DNA of 37,737 nt, taken from NCBI GenBank assembly GCA_020853585.1, contig JADYYQ010000092.1:1-37737 (forward strand), written 5' to 3'. The notes under the pieces are model-generated. The model saw only the letters and a list, made by a program, of their open reading frames with translations, had not been told where the DNA came from and did no database searches. Source of the stretch: Ottowia sp. (GTDB taxonomy: Bacteria > Pseudomonadota > Gammaproteobacteria > Burkholderiales > Burkholderiaceae). A program made the position numbers and the translations under genes. Within the stretch, counting starts at the first letter, position 1. Each line of letters starts with the position of its first letter. Below are positions 1-8,583 of the stretch, one piece after another.

Positions 1-1
1 G

Positions 2-1663
2 CCACAGACTTTGACACCTGTATATCCAACGACCGCGGGTTTGGGGCAAGCGTATCTACGCAAGGCTATTCTTTCTGCATTAGCACGGACTACTTTGCCT
101 GAGATTTTGCCGCAAGCGGTGCTAGATCAAGTGATGCAATTTTCGCCACTGTGGTCAATTGCTGATGCAGTAAAATTTTTGCATCAACCGCCTCCGGATA
201 TTTCTTTGGCGTCGTTAGAGGCACGTGAGCATCCCGCTTGGCAGCGTATTAAATTTGATGAGCTATTGGCACAGCAGTTATCGCTTAAGCGTGCACATCA
301 TCAGCGGCGTATGTTATCTGCGCCTGCGCTGCCACAAAATAGCGTAGCGACATCGTTATTAATGCGTTTGCTAGATACTTTACCTTTTGTGTTGACTGAT
401 GCGCAGCAAAAAGTATGGCGCGAGATGAGTGTCGATTTGACTCGTACGTATCCGATGCAGCGCTTATTGCAAGGTGATGTGGGGAGTGGCAAAACAGTTG
501 TTGCGGCATTGGCAGCAACTCAAGCGATAGATGCGCATTATCAGGTTGCGTTAATGGTGCCTACCGAGCTGTTAGCTGAGCAGCATTTCCGTAAAATGGC
601 GGCTTGGCTTACCCCTTTAGGGATCAAGGTGGTGTGGCTGGCGGGGGGCATGCGTACGCGCGAAAAGCGTGAAGTGCAATCTCAGATTGCGACGGGTGAA
701 GTACAGCTGGTGATTGGTACGCATGCGCTTATTCAGAAAGGCATTGATTTTGCGCGTTTGGGTTTAGTGATTGTCGATGAACAGCATCGTTTTGGTGTGG
801 GGCAGCGTTTGGCCTTGCGTGAGTTAGGGCGGGATGGGGTGTGGCCACATCAATTGATGATGTCAGCGACACCGATTCCGCGCACATTAGCGATGACCTA
901 TTACGCGGACTTGGATGTGTCCGTTATTGATGCGTTACCTCCGGGACGCACACCAGTTGTAACGCGCTTGGTTAATGACAAACGACGTATGGAAGTAATG
1001 GAACGCGTACGCGCTGCAGCGCGGCTCGGTCGACAAATTTATTGGGTATGTCCGCTGATTGAAGAATCGGAAGCATTGCAATTGCAAACCGCAGTAGAGA
1101 CCCATGCATTATTAAGTGAACTGTTGCCAGAGCTGACGGTAGGATTAGTGCATGGGCGTTTACCAGCAGCAGAAAAAGCGGCGGTGATGCAGGCTTTTTC
1201 TGAAAAGACATTACAGTTATTGGTTGCCACAACCGTGATTGAAGTCGGTGTGGATGTACCGAATGCCTCGTTAATGGTGATTGAACATGCTGAGCGTTTT
1301 GGTTTAGCGCAGCTACATCAGTTGCGTGGGCGTGTGGGTCGTGGTAGTGAACAATCGGCCTGCGTGTTGTTGTATCAGACGCCTTTATCTGCGCAAGCAA
1401 AGCAACGCCTGGCGACGATGCGTGAAACAAATGATGGGTTTGTTGTGGCGCAGCGTGATTTAGCGATTCGTGGTCCGGGTGAATTTCTCGGTGCGCGACA
1501 ATCAGGGCAAGTGCTATTACGTTTTGTGGATTTGGCTTTAGATGCACAATGGATTGCACCGACAAGTGATGCGGCTGCGGTGATGTTGGCGCAGTTTCCC
1601 CGGGCAGTAGAAGCGCATTTGCAACGCTGGCTGGGCGTGCGAGATGACTATCTCAAAACCTAA
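2..1663 (+). CDS. recG: ATP-dependent DNA helicase RecG, 3' part (5' end outside window)
   Basis: RecG remodels stalled replication forks and branched DNA in the cytosol. The open frame runs in from the left edge, so the N-terminal wedge domain is mostly missing; about 553 codons remain of a family length near 690. Visible helicase motifs in order are Walker A GDVGSGKT (about 473-496), the DEQH box with HRFGVGQR after it (about 777-800), the SATPIPRT motif III (about 865-890), VIEVGVDVPNA (about 1240), and QLRGRVGRGSEQSA (about 1318-1360). The chain ends at a TAA at 1661-1663. The DEQH rather than DEAH box and the RGRVGRG motif separate RecG from PriA and Mfd. An apparent TTG start at position 11 is an internal codon, not the real start. 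Confidence 0.95.
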   Translation, partial: PQTLTPVYPTTAGLGQAYLRKAILSALARTTLPEILPQAVLDQVMQFSPLWSIADAVKFLHQPPPDISLASLEAREHPAWQRIKFDELLAQQLSLKRAHHQRRMLSAPALPQNSVATSLLMRLLDTLPFVLTDAQQKVWREMSVDLTRTYPMQRLLQGDVGSGKTVVAALAATQAIDAHYQVALMVPTELLAEQHFRKMAAWLTPLGIKVVWLAGGMRTREKREVQSQIATGEVQLVIGTHALIQKGIDFARLGLVIVDEQHRFGVGQRLALRELGRDGVWPHQLMMSATPIPRTLAMTYYADLDVSVIDALPPGRTPVVTRLVNDKRRMEVMERVRAAARLGRQIYWVCPLIEESEALQLQTAVETHALLSELLPELTVGLVHGRLPAAEKAAVMQAFSEKTLQLLVATTVIEVGVDVPNASLMVIEHAERFGLAQLHQLRGRVGRGSEQSACVLLYQTPLSAQAKQRLATMRETNDGFVVAQRDLAIRGPGEFLGARQSGQVLLRFVDLALDAQWIAPTSDAAAVMLAQFPRAVEAHLQRWLGVRDDYLKT

Positions 1664-1739
1664 CGTTGATTAGCGGTCGTGTTTAGTTTGTGATCGATAT
1701 GTTTTGTGTGTTTTCCTTAATAAGAAGGCTGTTAAAAAT

Positions 1740-2990
1740 ATGGTGACAACATCTCTGCCTTATGATCGTCCTCGTTTTTTCACACGCGATATGCTGGTCT
1801 GTGCGGTGCTCGGTTTTTCGAGTGGGTTACCCCTTTTTATTTTGTATAACTTGCTGACTGCTTGGTTGAAATCCGATGGCGTGGATTTGAAAGCAATTGG
1901 TCTTTTTGCGTTAGTGGGGTTTCCGTATACGTGGAAATTTCTTTGGTCACCTGTGATGGATCGATTTCATGTGCCAATGCTGGGCCGACGGCGCGGTTGG
2001 ATGTTGGTATCACAGGTGACGGTGATGCTTGCGGTGGCCACATTGGGGTGGCTATCCCCCCAAGATCATTTAGGCATGATTGTGGTGGTGTGTGCAAGCG
2101 TTGCTTTTTTTTCGGCGAGCCAAGATATTGTGGTGGATGCATATCGACGTGAACGATTGAGCGATGCCACGCTCGGTTCAGGCACAGCGGTGTTTGTAAA
2201 TACCTATAAGCTGTCTACTTTGGTGCCAGGCTCATTAGCATTAATCTTGTCCGATCATCTACCTTGGTCGGCGGTATTTGTGATTACCGCATTATTTATG
2301 TTGCCGGGCATCATCACGACTTTACTTATTGCTGAGCCTACCCTCAGTGCTCCGGCGCCCCGCACCTTGCGTGAAGCGGTGGTGTTACCACTGAAAGAGT
2401 TTACGCAGCGTCATGGTTGGGCGCATGCGCTATGGTTACTCGCTTTTATTTTTCTTTATAAATTAGGCGATTCGATGGCTACGGCGATTGCTACCCCGTT
2501 TTATATGGAGCTTGGATTTTCCCGTACCGAAATTGGACTCGTTGCCAAAAATGCCGGACTTTGGGCAAGCTTGGCGGGTGGCGTTTTGGGTGCGATATGG
2601 ATGGCAAAAACAGGTGTTAATCGCGCGTTGTGGATTTTTGGTGCAGCTCAAGCGCTGGCGATCTTGGGTTTTGCATTACTTGCACAGGTGGGATTAAATC
2701 TGTGGATGCTTGGTTGGGTGATTGGTGTCGAAGCCTTTGCCGTGGGGTTAGGTACGACTGCTTTCACAACATTTATTGCGCAATCAACAGATACACGTTA
2801 TACCGCTACGCAGTTTGCTTTGTTTACGAGTTTAGCAGTGGTGCCTCGTACATTTTTTAATGCAAGTACAGGCTTTATCGTGAGCCACACGGGCTGGTTT
2901 ATATTTTTTATTATCTGCTTTATTCTGGCTTTGCCTGGTATGTTGCTATTGCCCAAAGTTGCACCTTGGCGAAATGCAGCACCGCGCTGA
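1740..2990 (+). CDS. ampG: AmpG-type muropeptide MFS permease
   Basis: Inner-membrane major facilitator of the AmpG group, which imports GlcNAc-anhydroMurNAc peptides for peptidoglycan recycling. The 416-residue protein is hydrophobic throughout, consistent with about 12 membrane helices. The N-terminus has the AmpG-like run FSSGLPLFILYN, a GFPYTWKFLWSP stretch, and a basic GRRRGW cytoplasmic loop. It is shorter than E. coli AmpG (491 aa) but in line with the shorter AmpG class. I chose the ATG at 1740 over the TTG at 1704, because the N-terminus then matches the family and a purine-rich AAGAAGG lies upstream. It lies on the same strand as recG and converges on metW. A related sugar or siderophore permease is possible but less likely. 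Confidence 0.85.
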   Translation: MVTTSLPYDRPRFFTRDMLVCAVLGFSSGLPLFILYNLLTAWLKSDGVDLKAIGLFALVGFPYTWKFLWSPVMDRFHVPMLGRRRGWMLVSQVTVMLAVATLGWLSPQDHLGMIVVVCASVAFFSASQDIVVDAYRRERLSDATLGSGTAVFVNTYKLSTLVPGSLALILSDHLPWSAVFVITALFMLPGIITTLLIAEPTLSAPAPRTLREAVVLPLKEFTQRHGWAHALWLLAFIFLYKLGDSMATAIATPFYMELGFSRTEIGLVAKNAGLWASLAGGVLGAIWMAKTGVNRALWIFGAAQALAILGFALLAQVGLNLWMLGWVIGVEAFAVGLGTTAFTTFIAQSTDTRYTATQFALFTSLAVVPRTFFNASTGFIVSHTGWFIFFIICFILALPGMLLLPKVAPWRNAAPR

Positions 2991-3323
2991 TTGTGCAAGC
3001 TAATCGGGTGTACGTGAACATGTCGAGTGGTGCTATTCGTTTTACGACACCCCCTAAAAGTATGACAAGGTGGCCGTGCTCCGTTGCTTTAATTGCATTT
3101 GCCAGAAAAATAGTAGGACAGAAAAAGTAAATATCAATCAGCGCAGAGCTACTTGTGTGGCAAGCATATCGCTACTATTCAAGGTGGCTCGTCTATTTAT
3201 CTCACAAGTTACCTACTTCAATACAACGAAAGCGGGCTTTATCTAGCAAGATAAAACAGGCGGTGGGCGTTGTATAACGTGTATTGTTATTATCTTCAAG
3301 CCGGATATAAGGTCAAGATGGTG
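2991..3323. other. Intergenic stretch between convergent ampG and metW
   Basis: No open frame of note. A GGGTGT/ACACCC inverted repeat with a loop of about 35 bases begins near 3006, but it has no T-run. I see no clear terminator, repeat or gene remnant. Confidence 0.4.
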
Positions 3324-3995
3324 CTAGATCGCACGACGTATACGGTAGACAGCGAGACTGCCGAATAAATTGGGCCAGTATCGGATAACTTGATTGCGAT
3401 GCAAGACTAAGCGATCAAGTAAGGTGAAGCCAGTGGTCTGCGCTAATGCTTCAAAATCGGCAATGGTGAGAACCCGCACATTGGGTGTCTCGTACCATTG
3501 ATAGGGTAGGAAAGATGAGACGGGCATGCGTCCGCGTAATACGGCTAAGCGATGCGCCCAGTGGCCAAAATTAGGAAAAGAAACAATACATTCTTTTCCT
3601 ACGCGCATGATTTCCTGTAAAAGATGCTCGGTGTGATGTACGGTTTGAAGTGTTTGCGAGAGGATAACAAAGTCAAAACTTTGATCTTCAAATAAAGCGA
3701 GTCCCTCTTCTAAGTTTTGCTGTAAAACATGAATCCCTTTTTGCACGCACGATAATACTTTCGCATCGTTGATTTCAATACCATAGCCTGTCACTCTATG
3801 TTCTTTGATCAATAATGTAAGTAGTTGTCCATCGCCGCAGCCTAGATCAAGTACGGTGGCCTGGGGATGGAGCCATTGCGAGATGGCGCGCAGATCAGGG
3901 CGTATATACACTTCGCTGTTATTGCCCGCGTAGTTGCTAATGCGTTTTGTATGCAACGCAGAGGTGACAGAGGGGGCGATGTATTTATCTGGCAT
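3324..3995 (-). CDS. metW: Methionine biosynthesis protein MetW (SAM-methyltransferase fold)
   Basis: MetW is a small class I methyltransferase-like protein nearly always found next to metX in proteobacteria. It is thought to support homoserine acylation, but its exact role is not settled. The SAM-binding motif VLDLGCGDGQL is at about residues 49-59, with a GYGIEIN second strand and a FDFVILSQTLQ motif. The C-terminal half holds the MetW-typical SFPNFGHW and LPYQWYETPNVR segments. The 223-residue frame has about 28 residues before the RPDLRAI block where many MetW proteins begin, so the true start may be internal. The gap to the upstream metX stop is 9 bases, and no Shine-Dalgarno is obvious, which suggests translational coupling. 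Confidence 0.9.
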   Translation of the reverse strand: MPDKYIAPSVTSALHTKRISNYAGNNSEVYIRPDLRAISQWLHPQATVLDLGCGDGQLLTLLIKEHRVTGYGIEINDAKVLSCVQKGIHVLQQNLEEGLALFEDQSFDFVILSQTLQTVHHTEHLLQEIMRVGKECIVSFPNFGHWAHRLAVLRGRMPVSSFLPYQWYETPNVRVLTIADFEALAQTTGFTLLDRLVLHRNQVIRYWPNLFGSLAVYRIRRAI

Positions 3996-4004
3996 GGTTG
4001 TGTT

Positions 4005-5201
4005 TTATGAATCACACTCTTTGGCAATACGGGAAAAATAGGCGCGAATAATATCGTGGTAACGCGGGTCTGCAAGTAAAAAAGCATCATGCCCATGGGG
4101 CGCATTAATCTCGGCATAACTGACATTGCGGCGATTTTCCAATAGGGCTCTGACAAGCGTGCGACTACAAGTGGGAGGAAAGCGCCAGTCCGTACTAAAG
4201 CTGATAACTAAATAGTTGGCACATGTTTTAGCCAGTGCAAGCGTGAGATTATTGTCATATGCTTTTGCGGGATCGAAATAATCGAGCGCGCGCGTAATAC
4301 GCAAGTATGTGTTTGCATCAAAGTAGTCGGAGAATTTATCACTCTGGTGGCGCAAATAATGCTCCACTGCAAACTCCATATCTAAACTATATCGATAACC
4401 GTTTTTTTCTGTACTGGCATGTTGTAAGCCCCGCCCAAATCTCTCCGCCATACCATGGTCAGATTGATAAGTGATATGACCGATCATGCGTGCAATACGT
4501 AGACCTCGTTTTGGTTTGGTTCCGTGCGCTTGATAGTCCCCGCCATGAAAGTCCGGGTCAGTGACGATAGCGCGTCGCGCGACTTCATTAAAAGCGATGT
4601 TTTGTGTCGATAGCTTGGATGTGGAGGCGATGATAATACAGTGACGTACGCGCTCCGGATAAAGCAGACTCCAAGATAAGACTTGCATGCCTCCTAAGCT
4701 ACCGCCCATCACAGCAGCAAATTGGGTAATGCCAAAATGATCTGCGAGACAAGCTTGGCTTGTGACCCAATCTTCAACAGTCATGAGCGGAAATTTTGCC
4801 CCATAGGGTTTGGCGGTCTCCGGGTCGATGCTCATTGGGCCGGTTGAGCCAAAACAAGATCCTAAATTATTGACGCCAATAACAAAAAAATGGTTAGTGT
4901 CGACGGGTTTTCCGGGCCCGATCATATTGTCCCACCACCCAAGGTTGCTTGCGTCCGTGCTGTGATAGCCAGCGACGTGATGTGATGCGTTCAGTGCATG
5001 GCAAATTAGCACAGCGTTGTCACGTGCGGCGTTAAGTGTGCCGTAAGTCTCTATCACAAGATCGTAGGCAGATAATTGTTCGCCACTTTGTAATCTTAAT
5101 GGCTGTGAGAAATGGATGTGTAAGGGCGTAACAAGACCGACCGAATCATTTTCTTTGTATGCGGTGTTTTGCAATGGAGGATGGGGGAGAGATGAGAGCA
5201 A
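4005..5201 (-). CDS. metX: Homoserine O-acyltransferase MetX (acetyl or succinyl)
   Basis: Alpha/beta-hydrolase-fold enzyme that acylates homoserine in the first committed step of methionine synthesis. The nucleophile Ser168 lies in [10 protein letters not shown], the acid Asp338 in FSTDWRFPP, and the base His371 in [22 protein letters not shown] and [12 protein letters not shown] are conserved family blocks. The TDWRF segment is typical of betaproteobacterial MetX proteins, several of which are annotated as homoserine O-succinyltransferases, so acetyl-CoA use should not be assumed. The start is uncertain: there is no ATG near the expected N-terminus. TTG at 5201 is used here and TTG at 5174 is the alternative. 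It lies 14 bases after slmA and 9 before metW, an apparent operon. Confidence 0.93.
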   Translation of the reverse strand: MLSSLPHPPLQNTAYKENDSVGLVTPLHIHFSQPLRLQSGEQLSAYDLVIETYGTLNAARDNAVLICHALNASHHVAGYHSTDASNLGWWDNMIGPGKPVDTNHFFVIGVNNLGSCFGSTGPMSIDPETAKPYGAKFPLMTVEDWVTSQACLADHFGITQFAAVMGGSLGGMQVLSWSLLYPERVRHCIIIASTSKLSTQNIAFNEVARRAIVTDPDFHGGDYQAHGTKPKRGLRIARMIGHITYQSDHGMAERFGRGLQHASTEKNGYRYSLDMEFAVEHYLRHQSDKFSDYFDANTYLRITRALDYFDPAKAYDNNLTLALAKTCANYLVISFSTDWRFPPTCSRTLVRALLENRRNVSYAEINAPHGHDAFLLADPRYHDIIRAYFSRIAKECDS

Positions 5202-5215
5202 ATTAAATCGCTTTT

Positions 5216-5857
5216 TTAAGAAAGTAGTACGCGTAATTGCGCATCAAGTCCTTCACTTGGCAATTTACCAAAACCACTGCGGGCAAAACGTTGCCAGCGC
5301 CCCAGTATGACATTGATTAAAAGTGCTGCGCGTAATGAGGGATCAAGTCCTTCACCTGTTTGGTGTTGCGTGAGTGCAATTCTTAGGCTTTGTTTTAGCG
5401 AGATTTCCAGGCGATCCACTAATTGATTAATGCGCTCTTGCAGACGTGCATCTTCATTGACAAGTGCTTCGCCGGTGAGTACACGGGTCATCCCTGGATT
5501 TTTTTCGGCAAATGTCATGAGCATTTGCATAATCGCTTGTACTTGACGATAGCCTTGCTCTTCACGCGCAATGATTTGGTTGACTAAGCCAAAGATGGAT
5601 TGTTCGATAAATTCAATCAAACCTTCAAACATTTGCGCTTTACTGGCGAAGTGTCGATAGAGCGCTGCTTCAGATACGTCGAGTCTTGCTGCAAGTGATG
5701 CTGTTGTAATTTTGTCGCTCTTGGGTGTTTCCAACATATAAGCCAAGGTGTGCAAAATTTGCTCTCTGCGCTCACCTGGCTTGGGTCGCTTGCGTGTGGG
5801 TGTAGCAGGTGTCGCAATATCATCGTGGGCAGAGCTGTGAGAGTCGAGTTCGTGCAT
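5216..5857 (-). CDS. slmA: TetR-family nucleoid occlusion factor SlmA
   Basis: SlmA binds specific chromosomal sites and inhibits FtsZ assembly over the nucleoid. The TetR helix-turn-helix covers about residues 30-70, with [34 protein letters not shown] and [10 protein letters not shown]. The C-terminal ligand/FtsZ domain has [13 protein letters not shown] and ends with [17 protein letters not shown], which matches SlmA of related betaproteobacteria. I preferred the ATG at 5857 (213 aa) over the TTG at 5896, as the extra residues are not family-like. It is the first gene of slmA-metX-metW; the same order occurs in Burkholderia. SlmA function rests on similarity; another TetR regulator is less likely given the C-terminus. 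Confidence 0.88.
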   Translation of the reverse strand: MHELDSHSSAHDDIATPATPTRKRPKPGERREQILHTLAYMLETPKSDKITTASLAARLDVSEAALYRHFASKAQMFEGLIEFIEQSIFGLVNQIIAREEQGYRQVQAIMQMLMTFAEKNPGMTRVLTGEALVNEDARLQERINQLVDRLEISLKQSLRIALTQHQTGEGLDPSLRAALLINVILGRWQRFARSGFGKLPSEGLDAQLRVLLS

Positions 5858-6368
5858 AGTGTGTGGTCGGCGTAGATGCGCTGTAAATGATAGCAATGAG
5901 GATTCTACTGCGTCGTTGATTTATGTTGGAGAAAGCGAGTGGCATCACATTGATGGAATCCTATTTGTATAACTGCAATTGTCTTTGCTTCTGGGCAAAA
6001 TTTGAATAAATGTTTTGTTGGGAAAATGATTTAGCAAGCCATCAGGCATTGCGATAACGTGAAATATAAATCAGGGCACCTTACCTTAGGGTTACCAGAA
6101 AATCGCACAGCGCCAATCAATCAATTAAAAAATAGTGATCTACTTTTTGAGTGTGGCGCGTAGTTGGTTGCGTTAAGTTGCCCACGAACTACGCGAGTCT
6201 ATTGCGATAGATGCCCATCCGTGAAGCGCGGTACGCATGTTGATATTTGCGCACTCGTAGCGTGTGTTGTTAGCGCGCTTGTGATGGTTATACCGTAGTG
6301 GGTTGGATAGAAAAGATCACTCACCTTGTTTTAGTCGTATCAGCGTTTGATGTTATTGAGTGACTCGT
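5858..6368. other. Gene-free stretch upstream of slmA and downstream of rfbC
   Basis: About 0.5 kb with no credible open frame on either strand. A perfect 9-bp inverted repeat, CGCGTAGTT (6157-6165) and AACTACGCG (6187-6195), encloses a 21-base loop without a T-run. The slmA promoter is expected near 5858-5960, but I cannot place it with confidence. Confidence 0.4.
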
Positions 6369-6908
6369 TTACTGGATGATGTCTGCGAATGGACCCAGAG
6401 CCTGATCTTTTGTTGAGAGGATGGGGGTTGCCGTGAGCGGCCATTGAATATTAAGTTGTGCATCCTGCCAGTGTATGCCTCGTTCATATTCGGGGGCCCA
6501 ATAATCGGTTGTTTTGTAGAGCACTTCGGCGGTGCGAGATAGGGTAAGAAATCCATGTGCAAAACCTGCGGGAATCCAAAGTTGCTTGTGGTTTTCTGCT
6601 GATAAAATTTCGCCGACCCATTGTCCAAACGTAGGTGAATTTTTTCGTATATCAACCGCAACATCGAATACCTCGCCTTGTATCACGCGCACGAGTTTGC
6701 TTTGGACTTTTTTGATTTGATAGTGTAGACCGCGCAAGACATGCATACTTGAGCGGGAATGATTGTCTTGTACAAAGTGAATTTCTCTGCCTAATATTTT
6801 TTCAAATTGACTTTGATTAAAGCTTTCAAAAAAAAAGCCGCGGTCGTCTCCAAATATTTTGGGTTCGATGAGCATGACGTCGGAGATACGAAGAGGTGTT
6901 GCTTTCAT
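6369..6908 (-). CDS. rfbC: dTDP-4-dehydrorhamnose 3,5-epimerase
   Basis: RmlC/RfbC epimerises dTDP-4-keto-6-deoxyglucose on the way to dTDP-L-rhamnose. The 179-residue length is standard for this cupin enzyme. Family marks are the N-terminal GDDRGFFFESFN, the catalytic His62 in LRGLHYQ, the FDVAVDIRKNSPTFG strand pair, IPAGFAHGF, and the Tyr-rich VLYKTTDYW segment. The other rhamnose genes (rfbA, rfbB, rfbD) are not in the window, so it is an isolated copy here. No strong Shine-Dalgarno is visible before the ATG at 6908. It shares orientation with sodC upstream but is 144 bases away, so a separate transcript is likely. Confidence 0.93.
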   Translation of the reverse strand: MKATPLRISDVMLIEPKIFGDDRGFFFESFNQSQFEKILGREIHFVQDNHSRSSMHVLRGLHYQIKKVQSKLVRVIQGEVFDVAVDIRKNSPTFGQWVGEILSAENHKQLWIPAGFAHGFLTLSRTAEVLYKTTDYWAPEYERGIHWQDAQLNIQWPLTATPILSTKDQALGPFADIIQ

Positions 6909-6957
6909 TAAATTAGTTTTTGATAAGAGTCAGTAAAATTGTGCTGGCTAGGATAAT

Positions 6958-6980
6958 GGAGCATCTCGCTAGGATGCTCC
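6958..6980. terminator. Hairpin between sodC and rfbC
   Basis: Perfect 8-bp inverted repeat GGAGCATC/GATGCTCC with a 7-base loop, located just past the end of sodC. There is no clear T-run on either side, so its terminator role is only suggested by position. Confidence 0.35.
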
Positions 6981-7052
6981 GTAAGCGGGCGGGTAATGTA
7001 TTTACTTTGATGGCCCACCACTACATTGATCGATAGCGTGGATAGCGAGATA

Positions 7053-7619
7053 TTAGATGACGCCGCATTGCATGCGAAGTCCGCCGCCGCCAAGAGGTTT
7101 GGGATGGTCGCTGTGATTGTCTGCGCCCTCATGAATGACGAGCGCGTGTCCTCTTACTATTTGAGGCGAAGCAATCCGGGGCGCCAAAACCGGATAGTTG
7201 GCATTACCCTGATCATCAACATACAGCGCGGGTAAATCGCCTAAGTGTCCTAGTGCGTAGGGTCCAAGATGCTTTCCGGTATTTTCTGGATCAAAATGAC
7301 CGCCTGCACTGAGTGCCGCAACTAATTTTCCATCTTGCATACCGGGTTCGCACGAGGCCTGTGCATGGATATGAAAACCGTGTAAACCTGGTTTTAGTCC
7401 GCTTAAATTGGGTGTGAATAGCGTGCCATAAGGCGTCTGCGTTAAGGTGACTGTGCCTACAGTTGCGCCGATATTTTGGGTTGTCGCTTGAAATAAGCGC
7501 ACGGTATAGGTATTTCCATTGGCTATGCTGGGGGTTGCGTATAGTGAGCCACAATAAAGGGCCGTGACAAAGAGCAGGCATGTCGATAGGCGAAGTGACC
7601 GGGTGCTGTGCGTGGACAT
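7053..7619 (-). CDS. sodC: Periplasmic Cu/Zn superoxide dismutase
   Basis: Converts superoxide to peroxide and oxygen in the periplasm, often a defence against host oxidative burst. Residues 1-29 form a Sec signal peptide with cleavage likely after SLYA. Copper ligands His83 and His85 lie in [10 protein letters not shown], the bridging His108 in GGHFDP, zinc-side residues in [15 protein letters not shown], and a copper His163 in VIHEGADNH. Cys90 and Cys185 (MQCGV) would make the conserved disulphide. Length 188 fits bacterial SodC. A good ribosome site (AAAGGAAC, near 7627-7634) precedes the ATG at 7619. It is divergent from rpsU and shares that promoter region. Confidence 0.95.
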   Translation of the reverse strand: MSTHSTRSLRLSTCLLFVTALYCGSLYATPSIANGNTYTVRLFQATTQNIGATVGTVTLTQTPYGTLFTPNLSGLKPGLHGFHIHAQASCEPGMQDGKLVAALSAGGHFDPENTGKHLGPYALGHLGDLPALYVDDQGNANYPVLAPRIASPQIVRGHALVIHEGADNHSDHPKPLGGGGLRMQCGVI

Positions 7620-7727
7620 ATTAGTGTTCCTTTCGTCTTGTGTGGAGTTGCGTGTGCAATTTGCACTAGGTGCCTATCATTGTCAAACTCGCTCAATCGA
7701 ATAGTGCGCGTTGGTTTTCGGTAGGAT

Positions 7728-7755
7728 TTGTCGCGAAAGAGTTATGTGCTACAAT
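7728..7755 (+). promoter_or_regulatory. Sigma-70 promoter for rpsU
   Basis: TTGTCG (7728-7733) and TACAAT (7750-7755) are 16 bases apart. A TGC just before the -10 makes it an extended -10 type. Transcription should begin near 7762, about 30 bases before the rpsU ATG. Confidence 0.6.
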
Positions 7756-7793
7756 CCAGCCTCTTTTTTACAACTAGATAGAACCATCGGCAC

Positions 7794-8006
7794 ATGACGA
7801 CTGTACGGATTAAAGAAAACGAACCATTTGAAGTGGCCCTAAGACGCTTTAAGCGCACTATCGAAAAAAATGGGTTACTGACGGAGTTACGTGCCCGTGA
7901 ATTTTATGAAAAGCCAACTGCCGAGCGCAAGCGCAAAAAAGCGGCCGCAGTAAAGCGTCATTACAAGCGTATCCGCAGCCAAATGCTACCAAAGAAAATG
8001 TATTAA
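7794..8006 (+). CDS. rpsU: 30S ribosomal protein S21
   Basis: Small basic ribosomal protein that helps the 30S subunit initiate translation. The 70-residue chain begins [20 protein letters not shown] and has the S21 signature with the [15 protein letters not shown] block and a Lys/Arg-rich C-terminus. It heads the rpsU-yqeY-dnaG-rpoD block, the classic macromolecular-synthesis arrangement. A clear terminator follows at 8034-8070, so S21 is probably made at a higher level than DnaG. Confidence 0.97.
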   Translation: MTTVRIKENEPFEVALRRFKRTIEKNGLLTELRAREFYEKPTAERKRKKAAAVKRHYKRIRSQMLPKKMY

Positions 8007-8033
8007 TATTTCTGCTGGATTGCCCTGCAGTCT

Positions 8034-8070
8034 CCCGCTTAAGGTAAAGCCGAAAGCGGGTTTTTGTTTT
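8034..8070 (+). terminator. Intrinsic terminator or attenuator after rpsU
   Basis: CCCGCTT (8034-8040) pairs with AAGCGGG (8054-8060), followed by TTTTTGTTTT. It lies between rpsU and yqeY and resembles the partial terminator between rpsU and dnaG in E. coli. Confidence 0.75.
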
Positions 8071-8102
8071 GTGTGACGTTGCTTTGTCGTGCTGGAGGTG
8101 TA

Positions 8103-8552
8103 ATGAGCTTGAAGCAAAATATTATTCAAGATATGCAGGCCGCGATGCGTGCCAAAGACAGTGAGCGCTTGGGTACGATTCGCATGTTGCTGGCGGCGAT
8201 TAAGCAAAAGGAAGTGGATGAGCGTATTGAGCTGGATGATGCGATGGTTATCGCGATCGTCGATAAGCTTATTAAGCAGCGGCGCGATTCCATAACACAA
8301 TTTAAGCAGGCGGGGCGCGACGATTTGGTTGCGCGGGAGACAAGCGAAGAAGCTTTATTGCTAACGTATATGCCCGAGCCGCTTTCTGCGCAAGAGATCG
8401 AGGATGCGATTGCGCAGGCAATGATTCAGTCTGGTGCGCAGGGGCTAAAAGAGATGGGAGCGGTGATGTCTTTGCTCAAAGAGAAGTTAGCGGGTCGTGC
8501 GGATATGAGTTCGGTGTCTGCGATGTTGAGAACACGGTTAATGGCACTTTAG
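8103..8552 (+). CDS. yqeY: GatB/YqeY domain protein
   Basis: Stand-alone YqeY protein, related to the tRNA-binding tail of the amidotransferase subunit GatB; its cellular role is not firmly known. The 149 residues show family marks: LKQNIIQDMQAAMRAKD at the N-terminus, TIRMLLAAIKQKEVDER, a QRRDSITQFKQAGR helix, EEALLLTYMPEPLS, and a glycine-containing GAQGLKEMGAVM region. I chose the ATG at 8103 because GGAGG lies directly upstream, rather than the TTG at 8064, which lies inside the terminator T-run. Its place between rpsU and dnaG is common in beta- and gammaproteobacteria. Confidence 0.93.
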   Translation: MSLKQNIIQDMQAAMRAKDSERLGTIRMLLAAIKQKEVDERIELDDAMVIAIVDKLIKQRRDSITQFKQAGRDDLVARETSEEALLLTYMPEPLSAQEIEDAIAQAMIQSGAQGLKEMGAVMSLLKEKLAGRADMSSVSAMLRTRLMAL

Positions 8553-8583
8553 TCGTGGTGTTTTTCTACCTGCGCGCATAGCG

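Noticed and set aside
972-1565. A 197-codon minus-strand frame within recG
   Set aside because: It lies wholly opposite the recG helicase motifs and its His-rich product has no family marks.
7010-7022. GGCCCACCA match to the tRNA 3' end next to sodC
   Set aside because: Only nine bases agree, far from the tRNA; likely chance.
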